Assembly: GCA_003058495.1 (NCBI GenBank)
Contig: QBVC01000014.1
Coordinates: 62,001 to 126,000, forward strand
Source: a gamma proteobacterium symbiont of Ctena orbiculata
GTDB taxonomy: Bacteria; Pseudomonadota; Gammaproteobacteria; Chromatiales; Chromatiaceae
Length of the DNA: 64,000 nucleotides
Reading direction: 5' to 3'
The notes under the pieces were generated by a model. That model ran no database searches, was not told the DNA's origin, and saw only the letters and a program-made list of their open reading frames with translations. Position 1 is the stretch's first letter; every line of letters starts with the position of its first letter. This document shows, piece by piece, positions 18,995 through 31,213 of this stretch. The translations under genes and the position numbers were made by a program.

Positions 18995-20338
18995 CTAGCC
19001 CGCAACAACCTCTTTGACGACGGTCGCTATGCGCTGAGAATACTGTTCCACCAGGTTCATGTCACCGCACTCCACCATCACCCGTATCAGCGGTTCGGTG
19101 CCGGAAGGACGCAGCAATACCCGCCCCGTGGCGCCCATCTCGACCTCGGCTTCACGCACCGCCTTTTTCACCAGGTCGGAGGCCATGATATCGCCGGGCA
19201 TTTTGTCGTCGAGACGAATGTTGGTCAGCAGCTGAGGATACTTGACCATGCCGCTGGCCAGCTCGCGCAGGGTATGGCCCGTGGCATGTATCTCGGCCAG
19301 CACCTGCAGGGCCGAGATGATCCCGTCGCCGGTGGTGGTCCGGTCGAGGCAGATGATGTGACCCGACTGTTCACCACCGAGCACCCAACCCTTCTGCGAC
19401 AGGCGTTCCATGATGTAGCGGTCGCCGACCTGGGTCCGTTCAAAGACCACGCCCTGTTCACGCAGGGCATTCTCCAGCCCCAGGTTGCTCATCAGGGTCC
19501 CCACCACCGCGCCCCGCAGCTCGCCCAGGCGCATGCGCGAACGGGCGATGATATAGAGAATCTCGTCCCCATCCACCTCGTTGCCCCGGTCATCGACCAG
19601 GATCAGGCGGTCCCCATCCCCATCCAGGGCGACGCCGAGATCGGCGCCATGCTCCAGCACCGCCGATTTCAGATGCTCCGGGTGGGTGGAACCGACGCCG
19701 TCGTTGATATTGAATCCATTCGGCTCGTTGCCGATAGCGATCACTTCCGCACCCATCTCGTCGAAAACGTAGGGGGCGATGTTGTAGGCGGCGCCGTTGG
19801 CGCAGTCGACCACGATCTTCATGCCGTGGAAACGGGTCCGTAAGGGTATGGTGCTTTTGCAGAATTCGATGTAGCGACCCTCGGCGGCCATCTTCTCGGC
19901 CCGCCCCAGGTTGGAGGAGTCGACCGTCACCAGCGGCTTCTCCATCTCCGCCTCGATGGCGCTCTCCACATCGTCCGGCAGCTTCAGGCCGTCCGCGGAG
20001 AAAAACTTGATGCCGTTGTCCTGATAGGGATTGTGGGAGGCGCTGATGACGATACCGGCCTGGGCATGCAGGGTACGGGTCAGATAGGCCACGCTGGGTG
20101 TCGGCATCGGACCCAGCAGGGTGATGTTGACCCCGGCGGCGGTCAATCCCGCCTCCAGCGCCGATTCGAGCAGATAGCCGGAGATCCGTGTGTCCTTGCC
20201 GATCAACACCCGGCTCTTGGTCTCGGTGCCGAGTACGCGTCCCGCGGCCCAACCCAGTTTCAGAACGAATTCGGGGCCGATCACCCCTTCGCCAAAACGG
20301 CCACGCACCCCATCGGTACCGAAATATTTACGACTCAA
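18995..20338 (-). CDS. glmM: phosphoglucosamine mutase
   Basis: Converts glucosamine 6-phosphate to glucosamine 1-phosphate for UDP-GlcNAc, feeding peptidoglycan and lipid A synthesis. 447 residues. The phosphorylated Ser lies in [17 protein letters not shown] near 102; the metal loop DGDGDR near 243; sugar loop GGEQSGH near 325; phosphate loop [12 protein letters not shown] near 405. It follows folP after about 31 nt. Confidence 0.98.
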   Translation of the reverse strand: MSRKYFGTDGVRGRFGEGVIGPEFVLKLGWAAGRVLGTETKSRVLIGKDTRISGYLLESALEAGLTAAGVNITLLGPMPTPSVAYLTRTLHAQAGIVISASHNPYQDNGIKFFSADGLKLPDDVESAIEAEMEKPLVTVDSSNLGRAEKMAAEGRYIEFCKSTIPLRTRFHGMKIVVDCANGAAYNIAPYVFDEMGAEVIAIGNEPNGFNINDGVGSTHPEHLKSAVLEHGADLGVALDGDGDRLILVDDRGNEVDGDEILYIIARSRMRLGELRGAVVGTLMSNLGLENALREQGVVFERTQVGDRYIMERLSQKGWVLGGEQSGHIICLDRTTTGDGIISALQVLAEIHATGHTLRELASGMVKYPQLLTNIRLDDKMPGDIMASDLVKKAVREAEVEMGATGRVLLRPSGTEPLIRVMVECGDMNLVEQYSQRIATVVKEVVAG

Positions 20339-20369
20339 TGAAATACCCTCTTAGATCATTGGAACCGGC

Positions 20370-21212
20370 TCAGAGATCCTGATCCGCCGAGCGGACAGCT
20401 GCCGCCACCTTGACCGCTTCGACCGTCTCAGCCACATCATGGACCCTGATAATAGCCGCCCCCTGCATAACTGCAACCACCGCTGCGGCCACACTGCCGA
20501 CCACCCGCCGCTCGACGGGCACCCCTTCCAGTAGCGACCCGATCATCGATTTTCTTGAAATACCCACGAGCAGCGGCAGCCCGAGGGACTCGAGGCGCTG
20601 CAGGTGCTTCAGCAGGGAGAGATTGTGACCCAGGGTCTTGCCAAACCCGAAGCCGGGATCGAGCAACAGGCGATCACGCCGGATGCCGGCCGCTTCACAG
20701 ACCTCCACCCGCTCGGCCAGAAAGTCACGCACCTCGGTCACCACATCCTCGTAGTGCGGGTCCTGCTGCATGGTGCGGGGCACTCCCTGCATGTGCATCA
20801 GGCAGACCGGGACCTTCAACGCTGCCGCAGTCTCGGCGGCAGTTGGCGCCTGTAGGGCCATGATGTCGTTGATCAGACCGGCACCCGCCGCAACCGCCTC
20901 ACGCATCACTTCCGGTTTATTGGTGTCGATGGAGATCGGCACGGGAATCGCCTGTGCGAGCCGCTCGATAACGGGGATAACCCGATCGAGTTCCTCTTCG
21001 GCTGACACACTTTGCGCACCGGGGCGGGTCGACTCCCCGCCAATATCGATAATGGCCGCACCCTCCCGCACCATATCCAGTGCATGCCTCAGACCCGTCT
21101 CCGGGTCCAGGAAGCGCCCGCCATCGGAGAAGGAGTCGGGGGTCAGATTGAGTATGCCCATGACCTGGGGGGAGCCCAGATCAAGCTGTTTTCCTGCACA
21201 GTCGAGAATCAA
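20370..21212 (-). CDS. folP: dihydropteroate synthase
   Basis: Joins p-aminobenzoate to the pterin pyrophosphate in folate synthesis; the sulfonamide target. 280 residues. Signatures MGILNLTPDSFSDGG and GGESTRPGA are present near the N-terminus. The start appears to be TTG (21210-21212), since the following strand (KQLDLGSPQV) is needed and no ATG lies in frame before it. Downstream of ftsH by 15 nt, the usual ftsH-folP-glmM order. Confidence 0.95.
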   Translation of the reverse strand: MILDCAGKQLDLGSPQVMGILNLTPDSFSDGGRFLDPETGLRHALDMVREGAAIIDIGGESTRPGAQSVSAEEELDRVIPVIERLAQAIPVPISIDTNKPEVMREAVAAGAGLINDIMALQAPTAAETAAALKVPVCLMHMQGVPRTMQQDPHYEDVVTEVRDFLAERVEVCEAAGIRRDRLLLDPGFGFGKTLGHNLSLLKHLQRLESLGLPLLVGISRKSMIGSLLEGVPVERRVVGSVAAAVVAVMQGAAIIRVHDVAETVEAVKVAAAVRSADQDL

Positions 21213-21227
21213 CGAGCTACTGCTTTT

Positions 21228-23159
21228 TCAATGCTGTCCGGCTGGCCCACCGATGGTACCGGAGACATCGTCCGAGGAGGGCGACTCGCCTGACGGGCGG
21301 ACGTCATCGTCCGATCCCATATCGCTCTCATCCCAATCCTTGGGCGCGCGGGGTGTTTTTCCCGACATGATATCGTCGATCTGCTCGGTGTCGATGGTCT
21401 CGTATTTCATCAACGCCTTGGCCATGAGATGGAGCTTTTCCAGATTCTCGTCGAGTATCTTCTCGGCACGTTCATAGTTGCGGTCGATGAAATTGCGAAT
21501 CTCCTCATCGATGGTATGGGCGGTGTCGTCGGAGACGTTCTTGTGCTGGGTCACCGAGCGTCCGAGAAAGACCTCCTCTTCCTCCTCGCTGTACATCAAC
21601 GGACCCAGGCGCTCGGATAAGCCCCACTTGGTGACCATGTTGCGCGCCAGTTCGGTGGCGCGCTTGATGTCGTTGGAGGCGCCGGTGGTGACCTTGTCGA
21701 TACCGAAGATCAGCTCCTCGGCGATGCGTCCCCCGAAGAGGCTCGAGATCTGGCTCTCCAGGTGTTCCTTGCTGTAGCTGTAGCGGTCGGTCTCGGGGAG
21801 AAACATGGTGACACCCAGGGCGCGTCCCCGGGGAATGATGCTCACCTTGTAGACCGGATCATGGGAAGGCACCAGGCGCCCGACGATGGCGTGACCCGAC
21901 TCATGGTAGGCGGTCAGCTTCTTCTCGTCCTCGCTCATCACCATGGTGCGCCGCTCGGTGCCCATCATGATCTTGTCCTTCGCCTTCTCCATCTCTTCCA
22001 TGCCGACCAGGGCCTTGTTGGCGCGGGCGGCAAAGAGAGCAGCCTCGTTGACCAGGTTGGCCAGATCGGCGCCGGAGAAGCCGGGGGTGCCACGGGCGAT
22101 GATCGCCGGTTTGACATCCTCGGCGGCGGCCACCTTGCGCAGGTGTACCTTCAGAATCTGTTCCCGGCCACGGACATCGGGCAGGGGCACCACCACCTGA
22201 CGGTCGAATCGTCCGGGACGCAGCAGCGCCGGATCCAACACATCCGGGCGGTTGGTGGCGGCGATGACGATGACGCCCTCGTTGCCCTCGAAACCGTCCA
22301 TCTCGACCAGCAGCTGGTTGAGGGTCTGTTCCCGTTCGTCGTGTCCGCCGCCGAGCCCGGCGCCACGATGCCGTCCCACGGCGTCTATCTCATCGATGAA
22401 GATGATACAGGGGGCGTGTTTCTTCGCCTGATCGAACATGTCGCGCACCCGGGAGGCGCCGACACCCACGAACATCTCGACAAAGTCGGAGCCGGAGATG
22501 GTGAAGAAAGGCACCTTGGCCTCGCCGGCGATCGCCTTGGCGAGCAGGGTCTTGCCGGTGCCGGGGGAACCCACCATCAACACACCCTTGGGGATCTTGC
22601 CGCCGAGCTTCTGGAACTTGGAGGGGTCACGCAGGAAGTCGACCATCTCCGAGACCTCCTCCTTGGCCTCCTCGACGCCGGCCACATCGTTGAAGGTCAC
22701 CTTGACCTGATCCTCGCTCAACATCCGCGCCTTGCTCTTGCCGAACGACATGGCGCCACGGCCTGCCCCGCCACCCTGCATCTGACGCATGAAGAAGATC
22801 CACAATCCGATCAGCACGAACAGCGGGAACCAGTTGATCAGGATGTTCATCAGCAGCGAAGGCTTCTCCGGCGGATTGGCCTTGATCTCCACATTGCTGT
22901 TGAGCAGATCGCTGACCAGCATGTCATCGCCGGGGCTGTAGGTTGAAAACCGCTGCCCGGAAGTCAGGGTGCCGGATATGTCACGCCCATTGCCGCTGAA
23001 CTCGACCTCCTTCACCTGCCCCGATTTCACATTGACTATGAACTCGGAGTAGCTCATCGGCTGGGCCTTGGGCTGGGTAGTGGAAAAATTATTGAAGACC
23101 GTCATCAGGACGATGGCGATCACTACCCAGAGAATCAAATTTTTTGCCATGTCGTTCAA
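21228..23159 (-). CDS. ftsH: ATP-dependent zinc metalloprotease FtsH
   Basis: Membrane-anchored AAA protease that degrades LpxC, SecY and misfolded membrane proteins. 643 residues: two N-terminal membrane helices around a periplasmic domain, AAA module with Walker A GSPGTGKT and Walker [12 protein letters not shown], second region of homology [20 protein letters not shown], and zinc motif HESGH. The Walker A has Ser (TCC) where most FtsH have Pro. The C-terminal tail is acidic. Heads ftsH-folP-glmM. Confidence 0.98.
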   Translation of the reverse strand: MNDMAKNLILWVVIAIVLMTVFNNFSTTQPKAQPMSYSEFIVNVKSGQVKEVEFSGNGRDISGTLTSGQRFSTYSPGDDMLVSDLLNSNVEIKANPPEKPSLLMNILINWFPLFVLIGLWIFFMRQMQGGGAGRGAMSFGKSKARMLSEDQVKVTFNDVAGVEEAKEEVSEMVDFLRDPSKFQKLGGKIPKGVLMVGSPGTGKTLLAKAIAGEAKVPFFTISGSDFVEMFVGVGASRVRDMFDQAKKHAPCIIFIDEIDAVGRHRGAGLGGGHDEREQTLNQLLVEMDGFEGNEGVIVIAATNRPDVLDPALLRPGRFDRQVVVPLPDVRGREQILKVHLRKVAAAEDVKPAIIARGTPGFSGADLANLVNEAALFAARANKALVGMEEMEKAKDKIMMGTERRTMVMSEDEKKLTAYHESGHAIVGRLVPSHDPVYKVSIIPRGRALGVTMFLPETDRYSYSKEHLESQISSLFGGRIAEELIFGIDKVTTGASNDIKRATELARNMVTKWGLSERLGPLMYSEEEEEVFLGRSVTQHKNVSDDTAHTIDEEIRNFIDRNYERAEKILDENLEKLHLMAKALMKYETIDTEQIDDIMSGKTPRAPKDWDESDMGSDDDVRPSGESPSSDDVSGTIGGPAGQH

Positions 23160-23325
23160 AATTAAAAAACCTCTTTTTTAAATCCTGCTTATCCCGCGGG
23201 ATCCATTCTCCCATATCGGCAGCTGCATTTCGGGGGACGGGTTAACACCATTCAGCTTAGCCAAGGTCGGCGAAAACAGCCCGAAAAAACCCTATATTTC
23301 TATGCAAATACCTGATTTATTGGAT

Positions 23326-23964
23326 TTACTGGTTGGTACGGTACACCATCTTAAAGTTCCCCGCCACCAGATAGACCTCCCGGCTTTTGGCCCGTGATGA
23401 GCTGGGTTTACGGCTCACCACACGCTTGAAATCGCCGCGTAGCGCCTTGAGAAAGGCATCAAATCCCTCGCCCTGAAACACCTTAACGACAAATGAGCCC
23501 CCCGGCTTTAACACCTCCCGTGCGAAATCGAGGGTCAATTCGCACAGATAGATTGCCCTGGGCTGATCCACGCTTGCCATACCTGTAACATTGGGCGCCA
23601 TATCGGAAATTACAAGGTCCACGGCCTCCCCATCCAGGCAATTCCGCAATGCCTCCAGGGGCTCTGACTCGCGAAAATCCCCTGATATCACCTCCACACC
23701 GGCGATCGGATCCATGGGAAGTATGTCCATCGCCAGGACGCGACCCTTCTCTCCCACCAGCTCCCTGGCCACCTGACTCCAGCCGCCGGGGGCGGCACCG
23801 AGGTCCACAACCGTCATGCCGGGCTTGATTACTTTGTCTTTCTGCTGGATTTCCAGCAACTTAAAGGCAGCACGGGAGCGATAACCCGCCTTTTGCGCCT
23901 TTTTGACATATTCGTCATTGAAATGCCGATCCAGCCATTGACGACTGCTTTTACTGCGTTTCAT
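23326..23964 (-). CDS. rlmE: 23S rRNA (uridine 2552-2'-O)-methyltransferase
   Basis: Methylates U2552 in the A-loop of 23S rRNA late in 50S assembly. 212 residues with Rossmann fold: SAM motif [15 protein letters not shown] near 50, [10 protein letters not shown] near 120, and catalytic Lys (K) in [14 protein letters not shown]; the basic N-terminus [11 protein letters not shown] binds RNA. Sits upstream of ftsH and divergent from yhbY, as in E. coli. Confidence 0.97.
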   Translation of the reverse strand: MKRSKSSRQWLDRHFNDEYVKKAQKAGYRSRAAFKLLEIQQKDKVIKPGMTVVDLGAAPGGWSQVARELVGEKGRVLAMDILPMDPIAGVEVISGDFRESEPLEALRNCLDGEAVDLVISDMAPNVTGMASVDQPRAIYLCELTLDFAREVLKPGGSFVVKVFQGEGFDAFLKALRGDFKRVVSRKPSSSRAKSREVYLVAGNFKMVYRTNQ

Positions 23965-24255
23965 GAGACTGCTGCGTCCTCAATGACCCTGTTTACATAA
24001 GCGTAGATGATTATCGATGATGATCCCCGGTCAAGAAACGGTAAATGTAAATATATATGTCAATCTTGCTAGGAATCTAGGGAATGAACAATCAGGCGGA
24101 TTGGACTCCAGGGTTCTCTCGCCAATTTTTTGCGTTCATTTGCGGACTTTCAATAGCCGCTCTCTTTTCAGGAACCCGAATCCCAATCCTTGATGTTCCA
24201 CTCCACCGGGAAAAGATATAGAATCCGCCTCCCCGATCCCAACAGGATTAGCCTT
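23965..24255. other. divergent intergenic region rlmE/yhbY with a solo repeat arm
   Basis: 291 bp serving two divergent genes. The only clear structure is a 20-bp half arm of the inverted-repeat family at 24129-24148; no inverted partner is seen nearby. Confidence 0.5.
24129..24148. repeat. solo half arm of the CGCAAATGAA inverted-repeat family
   Basis: TTTGCGTTCATTTGCGGACT, the outer two-thirds of the right arm found at 6250-6280, 25407-25437 and 29150-29180. It may be the scar of a decayed or excised copy. Confidence 0.7.
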
Positions 24256-24552
24256 ATGCCGCTCACTAACGCGCAAAACCGCGCCTTGAAAAAACTCGCC
24301 CACGATCTCAAACCCGTGGTCATCGTCGGTCAACACGGCCTGGGTGAGAACGTGCTCAATGAAATCGACCTTAGTCTCGACAGCCACGAATTGATCAAGG
24401 TGAAACTGGCGGGTGCCGACAAGGAAGACCGAAAAGAACTCAGCAACGAGATCATTCAACAGCTGTCGGCGGAACTGGTGCAGATCATCGGCCGGGTGGC
24501 TGTTTTCTATCGGCCCAATCCGAAAAAAAAGAAAAACAGAATAATAATTTAA
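24256..24552 (+). CDS. yhbY: ribosome assembly RNA-binding protein YhbY
   Basis: Single CRM (YhbY) domain protein associated with pre-50S particles. 98 residues from ATG 24256: LKKLAHDLKPVVIVGQHGL carries the family GxxG-type loop. The Lys-rich tail (KKKKNR) fits RNA binding. Twenty-two upstream in-frame codons are not conserved-looking and are left out. Divergent from rlmE, convergent with greA. Confidence 0.93.
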   Translation: MPLTNAQNRALKKLAHDLKPVVIVGQHGLGENVLNEIDLSLDSHELIKVKLAGADKEDRKELSNEIIQQLSAELVQIIGRVAVFYRPNPKKKKNRIII

Positions 24553-24557
24553 TTTTG

Positions 24558-24652
24558 AATTGTGAATTTTGAATTAACGCATTCGCTTCGCTCACGTTTT
24601 TTATTAAAGCAAACGTGCGCGTAGCGCACACCTCAATTCAAAATTCATAATT
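24558..24652. repeat. AATT-rich inverted-repeat element between yhbY and greA
   Basis: Arms 24558-24575 and 24635-24652 match 17 of 18 as inverted copies (AATTNTGAATTTTGAATT). The interior of about 59 bp contains ACGCATTCGCTTCGCTCACG and GCGCGTAGCGC. The right arm ends 1 nt before the greA stop codon. It could serve as a two-way terminator for the convergent genes or be a small MITE-like repeat. Confidence 0.6.
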
Positions 24653-24653
24653 A

Positions 24654-25130
24654 CTATTCATATCTAATTTCCAGAATCTCAAACTCCCTCGGCCCTCCCG
24701 GCGTTTCCAGAAACACATCATCCCCCTCCTGCTTGCCGATCAGTGCGCGGGCGATGGGTGAACTGATCGATACCAGACCGTGCTTGATGTCGGCCTCGTC
24801 GTCGCCGACGATCTGGTAGGTGAACTCCTCGTCGTTGTCCAACTCCAGTACCACCACCGTGGCGCCGAACACCACCTTTCCACCCGCATCCAGCTGGGTG
24901 ACGTCGATAATCTGGGCGTGTGAGAGTTTGCCCTCGATATCCTTGATACGGCCCTCGATGAAGCTCTGCTGTTCACGGGCCGCGTGATACTCCGCGTTCT
25001 CCTTCAGATCGCCGTGGGCCCTCGCCTCCGCAATGGCCTTGATGACCTTCGGTCGTTCGATGGTTTTCAACTGCTGCAGTTCCTCCCGCAGCTTGGCAGC
25101 GCCCTTGGCCGTCAACGGTACCTTACTCAT
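24654..25130 (-). CDS. greA: transcription elongation factor GreA
   Basis: Rescues backtracked RNA polymerase by stimulating transcript cleavage through the secondary channel. 158 residues: N-terminal coiled coil with the acidic tip ([17 protein letters not shown], holding the conserved D and E) and a C-terminal FKBP-like domain. Downstream of carB as in many gammaproteobacteria, but with an inverted-repeat insertion between them. Confidence 0.98.
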   Translation of the reverse strand: MSKVPLTAKGAAKLREELQQLKTIERPKVIKAIAEARAHGDLKENAEYHAAREQQSFIEGRIKDIEGKLSHAQIIDVTQLDAGGKVVFGATVVVLELDNDEEFTYQIVGDDEADIKHGLVSISSPIARALIGKQEGDDVFLETPGGPREFEILEIRYE

Positions 25131-25184
25131 CGAATATGTCCTCTATATCCTGTTGCTCTCTAATCTAGAAAACACTATGACTTT

Positions 25185-25437
25185 GTCCGCAAATGAACGC
25201 GAATAAACGCAAATATTGATATAGCCGCAAATGAAACCAATAACGCTTACTCGAGATTATAAATTCCCTGTATAGCAGGCTGGATCATTCAACTGATATT
25301 GTCACACCATACTCAATCATTAATAAAAAAAGGCATGGGACAGGGCTAGTTCATACTCTGTTGTTTCTCAATTCTGGAAACACTGAATTAACCAGAATCA
25401 ACTCTTATTTGCGTTTATTCGCGTTCATTTGCGGACT
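25185..25437. mobile_element. inverted-repeat-bounded MITE-like insertion between carB and greA (copy 2)
   Basis: Left arm 25185-25214 starts GTCCGCAAATGAACGC; right arm 25407-25437 is its inverted partner and differs at one base from the right arms of copies 1 and 3. The interior of about 192 bp has no gene but holds a degenerate extra unit at 25222-25246 (AGCCGCAAATGAA). Another degenerate unit lies outside at 25459-25474. It fills most of the 358-bp gap between two cotranscribed genes. Confidence 0.75.
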
Positions 25438-25488
25438 TAATATTTACAGTGCTAGGCGTCCATTTGCGGTTTGCATATCAATACCCAT

Positions 25489-28701
<3,213 letters not shown>

Positions 28702-28710
28702 TTAGTACTT

Positions 28711-29180
28711 CAGTCCGCAAATGAACGCGAATGAACGCAAATTTAAGTCAAATTATGGAAGCATCATCATGCTGCCATACGAGTCTGCGCACACCCAATC
28801 GGGGCGTGCCGAAATTGAGCAACAAACCGACACTCAATCCTGTTGCACGGAGATAGTTCATCACCTGTGCGTCATGTTCTTTAGTCAAAGTCGACAAGGC
28901 CTTCAGTTCCACCAGCAGTAAATTCTCCACAACAATATCCGCGACATAGTGACCGACAATATGATCTTTGTAACCGACCTCTAAATATTTCTGCCTTTCA
29001 AAAGCCAGTCCTTGTCGCTCAAGTTCCAGGCAAAGTGCATTCTCATATACCGCCTCAAAAAACCCAGCACCCAATTCATTACTGACTTCATACCCGCAAC
29101 CAATGACTCGCTTGGATACAGCCTCTCCCGGTCTCTTCATAGCAATTCCATTTGCGTTTATTTGCGTTCATTTGCGGACT
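28711..29180. mobile_element. inverted-repeat-bounded element carrying a GxxExxY gene between carA and carB (copy 3)
   Basis: Left arm 28712-28743 starts AGTCCGCAAATGAACGC and right arm 29150-29180 is its inverted partner; the right arm is identical over 31 bp to that of copy 1 at 6250-6280. The interior is 406 bp, of which 393 bp is one gene (28748-29140), so the element is arms plus gene and nothing else. No clear target duplication. It starts 10 bp before the carB start codon. It looks like the gene-bearing parent of the two empty copies. Confidence 0.8.
28748..29140 (-). CDS. GxxExxY protein, PD-(D/E)XK nuclease-like
   Basis: 130 residues. The name motif is at G26-FF-E29-AV-Y32 in ELGAGFFEAVYENAL. 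D68 in HYVADIVVEN followed by E78-L-K80 in LLLVELKAL gives the D...ExK arrangement of PD-(D/E)XK nucleases, and Q92 lies in a following helix (DAQVMNYL). The family is widespread but its function is not established. The gene lies in the same orientation as carA and carB and sits tightly between inverted repeat arms, which argues it belongs to a small mobile unit. ATG at 29138-29140 has only a weak GGA upstream. Nuclease activity is inference from the motif. Confidence 0.85.
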   Translation of the reverse strand: MKRPGEAVSKRVIGCGYEVSNELGAGFFEAVYENALCLELERQGLAFERQKYLEVGYKDHIVGHYVADIVVENLLLVELKALSTLTKEHDAQVMNYLRATGLSVGLLLNFGTPRLGVRRLVWQHDDASII

Positions 29181-29190
29181 TCTATCTTTT

Positions 29191-29227
29191 CGCGGCCATT
29201 TGCGGTGATTGGCGTCTATTCGCGGCT
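29191..29227. repeat. degenerate repeat array overlapping the carA stop codon
   Basis: A decayed run of the same GCGNNNATTTGCGG-like units, about 10 bp beyond the right arm of copy 3. On the minus strand it reads GCCGCGAATAG, whose TAG is the carA stop codon, so the repeat has set the carA C-terminus. Confidence 0.55.
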
Positions 29228-30382
29228 TGAATCTCTTACTTTCATCAACTCGATGAAGTGATCGAACACCGGCGCCACGTCGTGGGGTCCGGGGCTGGCC
29301 TCCGGATGGCCCTGGAAACTGAAGGCAGGTTTATCGGTACGGTGGATGCCCTGCAGGGTGCCGTCGAACAGGGAACGATGGGTGGCGGTCAGATGATCGG
29401 GCAGGCTCGCCTCGTCCACCGCAAAGCCATGGTTCTGGCTGCTGATCATCACCGTGCCCTTGTCCAGATCCTGCACCGGGTGGTTGGCGCCGTGGTGGCC
29501 GAACTTCATCTTCACCGTCCTGGCGCCGGAGGCCAGGGCCAGCAGCTGGTGCCCGAGGCATATTCCGAACACCGGCAGGCCGGTATCGACGATCCTGCCG
29601 ATCGCCTCGATGGCGTAGTCGCAGGGCTCCGGATCGCCGGGCCCGTTGGAGAGAAATATGCCGTCCGGCTGCAGTGCCAGCACATCCTCCGCCGCCATCT
29701 GCGCCGGCACCACGGTGACCCGGCACGCCCGGTCCACCAGCATGCGCAGGATATTGCGCTTGATGCCGTAGTCGTAGGCGACCACGTGATAGGGCAGCTT
29801 CTCTTCGATGGGATGGGGCGCTTCCGGATGGCCCTCTTCCAGGGACCAGGTGCCTTGCGCCCACTCATAGGGCGACTGGGTGGTGACCTCCTTCGCCAGA
29901 TCCATGCCCTTCAACCCCGGAAATCCCCTGGCCAGCTCCAACGCCTTGTCAGGATCGGGACTCTCCCCCGCGACGATGGCGCCGTTTTGCGCACCCTTCT
30001 CCCGCAGGACGCGGGTCAGCTTGCGGGTATCGATACCGGCGATGGCGACGATGCCGTGACGCTGCAGATAGTGCTCGAGGGACTCCTCGGAGCGCCAGTT
30101 GCTGGTGATCAGCGGCAGATCCCGGATCACCAGACCCGCGGCATGGATATGCCCCGACTCCTCGTCCTCCTGGGTGATACCGGTGTTGCCGATATGGGGA
30201 TAGGTCAGGGTGACGATCTGCTTGCGGTAGGAGGGATCGGTGAGGATCTCCTGATAGCCGGTCATCGCCGTGTTGAAGACCACCTCGCCGACGGTTTCAC
30301 CCTCGGCACCGATGGCCTCGCCCCTGAACTGGCTGCCATCCTCCAGGACCAGAATTGCCGGTTTGCTCAAGAATCTCTCCAC
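29216..30382 (-). CDS. carA: carbamoyl-phosphate synthase small subunit
   Basis: Glutaminase subunit supplying ammonia to CarB. 388 residues: N-terminal CarA domain ([17 protein letters not shown]) and C-terminal class I amidotransferase domain with nucleophile Cys in [11 protein letters not shown] and the His/Glu pair in [13 protein letters not shown]. The last residues (SSRE and stop) are encoded by a degenerate copy of the inverted-repeat family, so the natural C-terminus may have been replaced. Confidence 0.98.
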   Translation of the reverse strand: MERFLSKPAILVLEDGSQFRGEAIGAEGETVGEVVFNTAMTGYQEILTDPSYRKQIVTLTYPHIGNTGITQEDEESGHIHAAGLVIRDLPLITSNWRSEESLEHYLQRHGIVAIAGIDTRKLTRVLREKGAQNGAIVAGESPDPDKALELARGFPGLKGMDLAKEVTTQSPYEWAQGTWSLEEGHPEAPHPIEEKLPYHVVAYDYGIKRNILRMLVDRACRVTVVPAQMAAEDVLALQPDGIFLSNGPGDPEPCDYAIEAIGRIVDTGLPVFGICLGHQLLALASGARTVKMKFGHHGANHPVQDLDKGTVMISSQNHGFAVDEASLPDHLTATHRSLFDGTLQGIHRTDKPAFSFQGHPEASPGPHDVAPVFDHFIELMKVRDSSRE

Positions 30383-30639
30383 TACAGGCGTGCAAAAAGG
30401 GGCAGGTCACGAAGTGCCTGCCCCGGGGTATGCGAAAATCAGTTGGTTCCGGGCGCGTCGACCGATGAGTACGCCCGAAATGGTTGATCGGGTATTGTAC
30501 GTATGGCGGGATAAGCTGTCTATCATCTTGCAACCCTAGCCAGCCTGAAATTAACAAGAATCAAGATTGTTTTTTTCAGATGTACATCGAATTGCTGGTT
30601 GAGTGATCCAATCTGTATTGATTCAGGATCTGCTCCTGT

Positions 30640-31083
30640 CTATTGAGCCATCAACTGTTGCCGGGTCCACTGCACAATATCCCCCTGCCCCATGGCTCCC
30701 GCCTGGCGGGCAACCTCCCTGCCATCCCGCATCAGCATCAGCGTGGGGATGCTGCGGATGCCGAAGCGGGCGCCCAGCTGCTGGGCCTCTTCGGTGTTGA
30801 CCTTGACCAGGCGCACTGCCGGTTCGAGTTGAGCGGCCGCCTGCTCGAAGGCCGGGGCCATCATCTGACAGGGGCCGCACCAGGGGGCCCAGAAGTCGAT
30901 GAGCAGGGGGATGTCGCTCTTCTGCGCATGGCGCGCAAACCGCCCTTCATCCAGCGCCAGGGGCTGGCCCGGGAAGAGGGGCCGGCGGCACCTGCCGCAC
31001 TTCGCACCATCCCGCAGCCGTTCGGCGGGGACCCGGTTGATGCCGTCGCAGTGGGGACAGACGATATGCAGGGCGTCACTCAT
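30640..31083 (-). CDS. trxC: thioredoxin 2
   Basis: Zinc-binding thioredoxin that reduces cytosolic disulfides, often under oxidative stress. 147 residues: N-terminal zinc ribbon with CPHC and CGRC, then a thioredoxin fold with active site WCGPC and cis-Pro in IRSIPTLML. Divergent from cnoX with a 130-bp shared control region. Confidence 0.93.
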   Translation of the reverse strand: MSDALHIVCPHCDGINRVPAERLRDGAKCGRCRRPLFPGQPLALDEGRFARHAQKSDIPLLIDFWAPWCGPCQMMAPAFEQAAAQLEPAVRLVKVNTEEAQQLGARFGIRSIPTLMLMRDGREVARQAGAMGQGDIVQWTRQQLMAQ

Positions 31084-31168
31084 GATGCTGCTTCCAAAAT
31101 GCTGGTTTTGTCATTAAATGGGGGGTGACAATGGTGATTTCAAGTCCAACATTTCTACCTGAATTCAG

Positions 31169-31174
31169 TATAAT
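31169..31174 (+). promoter_or_regulatory. -10 element for cnoX
   Basis: A perfect TATAAT 39 nt before the cnoX start, in the trxC/cnoX divergent region. No good -35 is seen (best CCAACA, 17 nt upstream). Confidence 0.4.
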
Positions 31175-31213
31175 GGCGCCCCTTATGGGCTGACCCACAG
31201 GAGCAATCACAGT

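Noticed and set aside
28712-28743. Tandem units considered as a CRISPR array
   Set aside because: Units are 10 bp, contiguous, without spacers, and appear in inverted pairs; no cas genes.
30383-30639. Possible pyrimidine or arginine control element upstream of carA
   Set aside because: No convincing attenuator hairpin, arginine box or well-spaced promoter could be made out.
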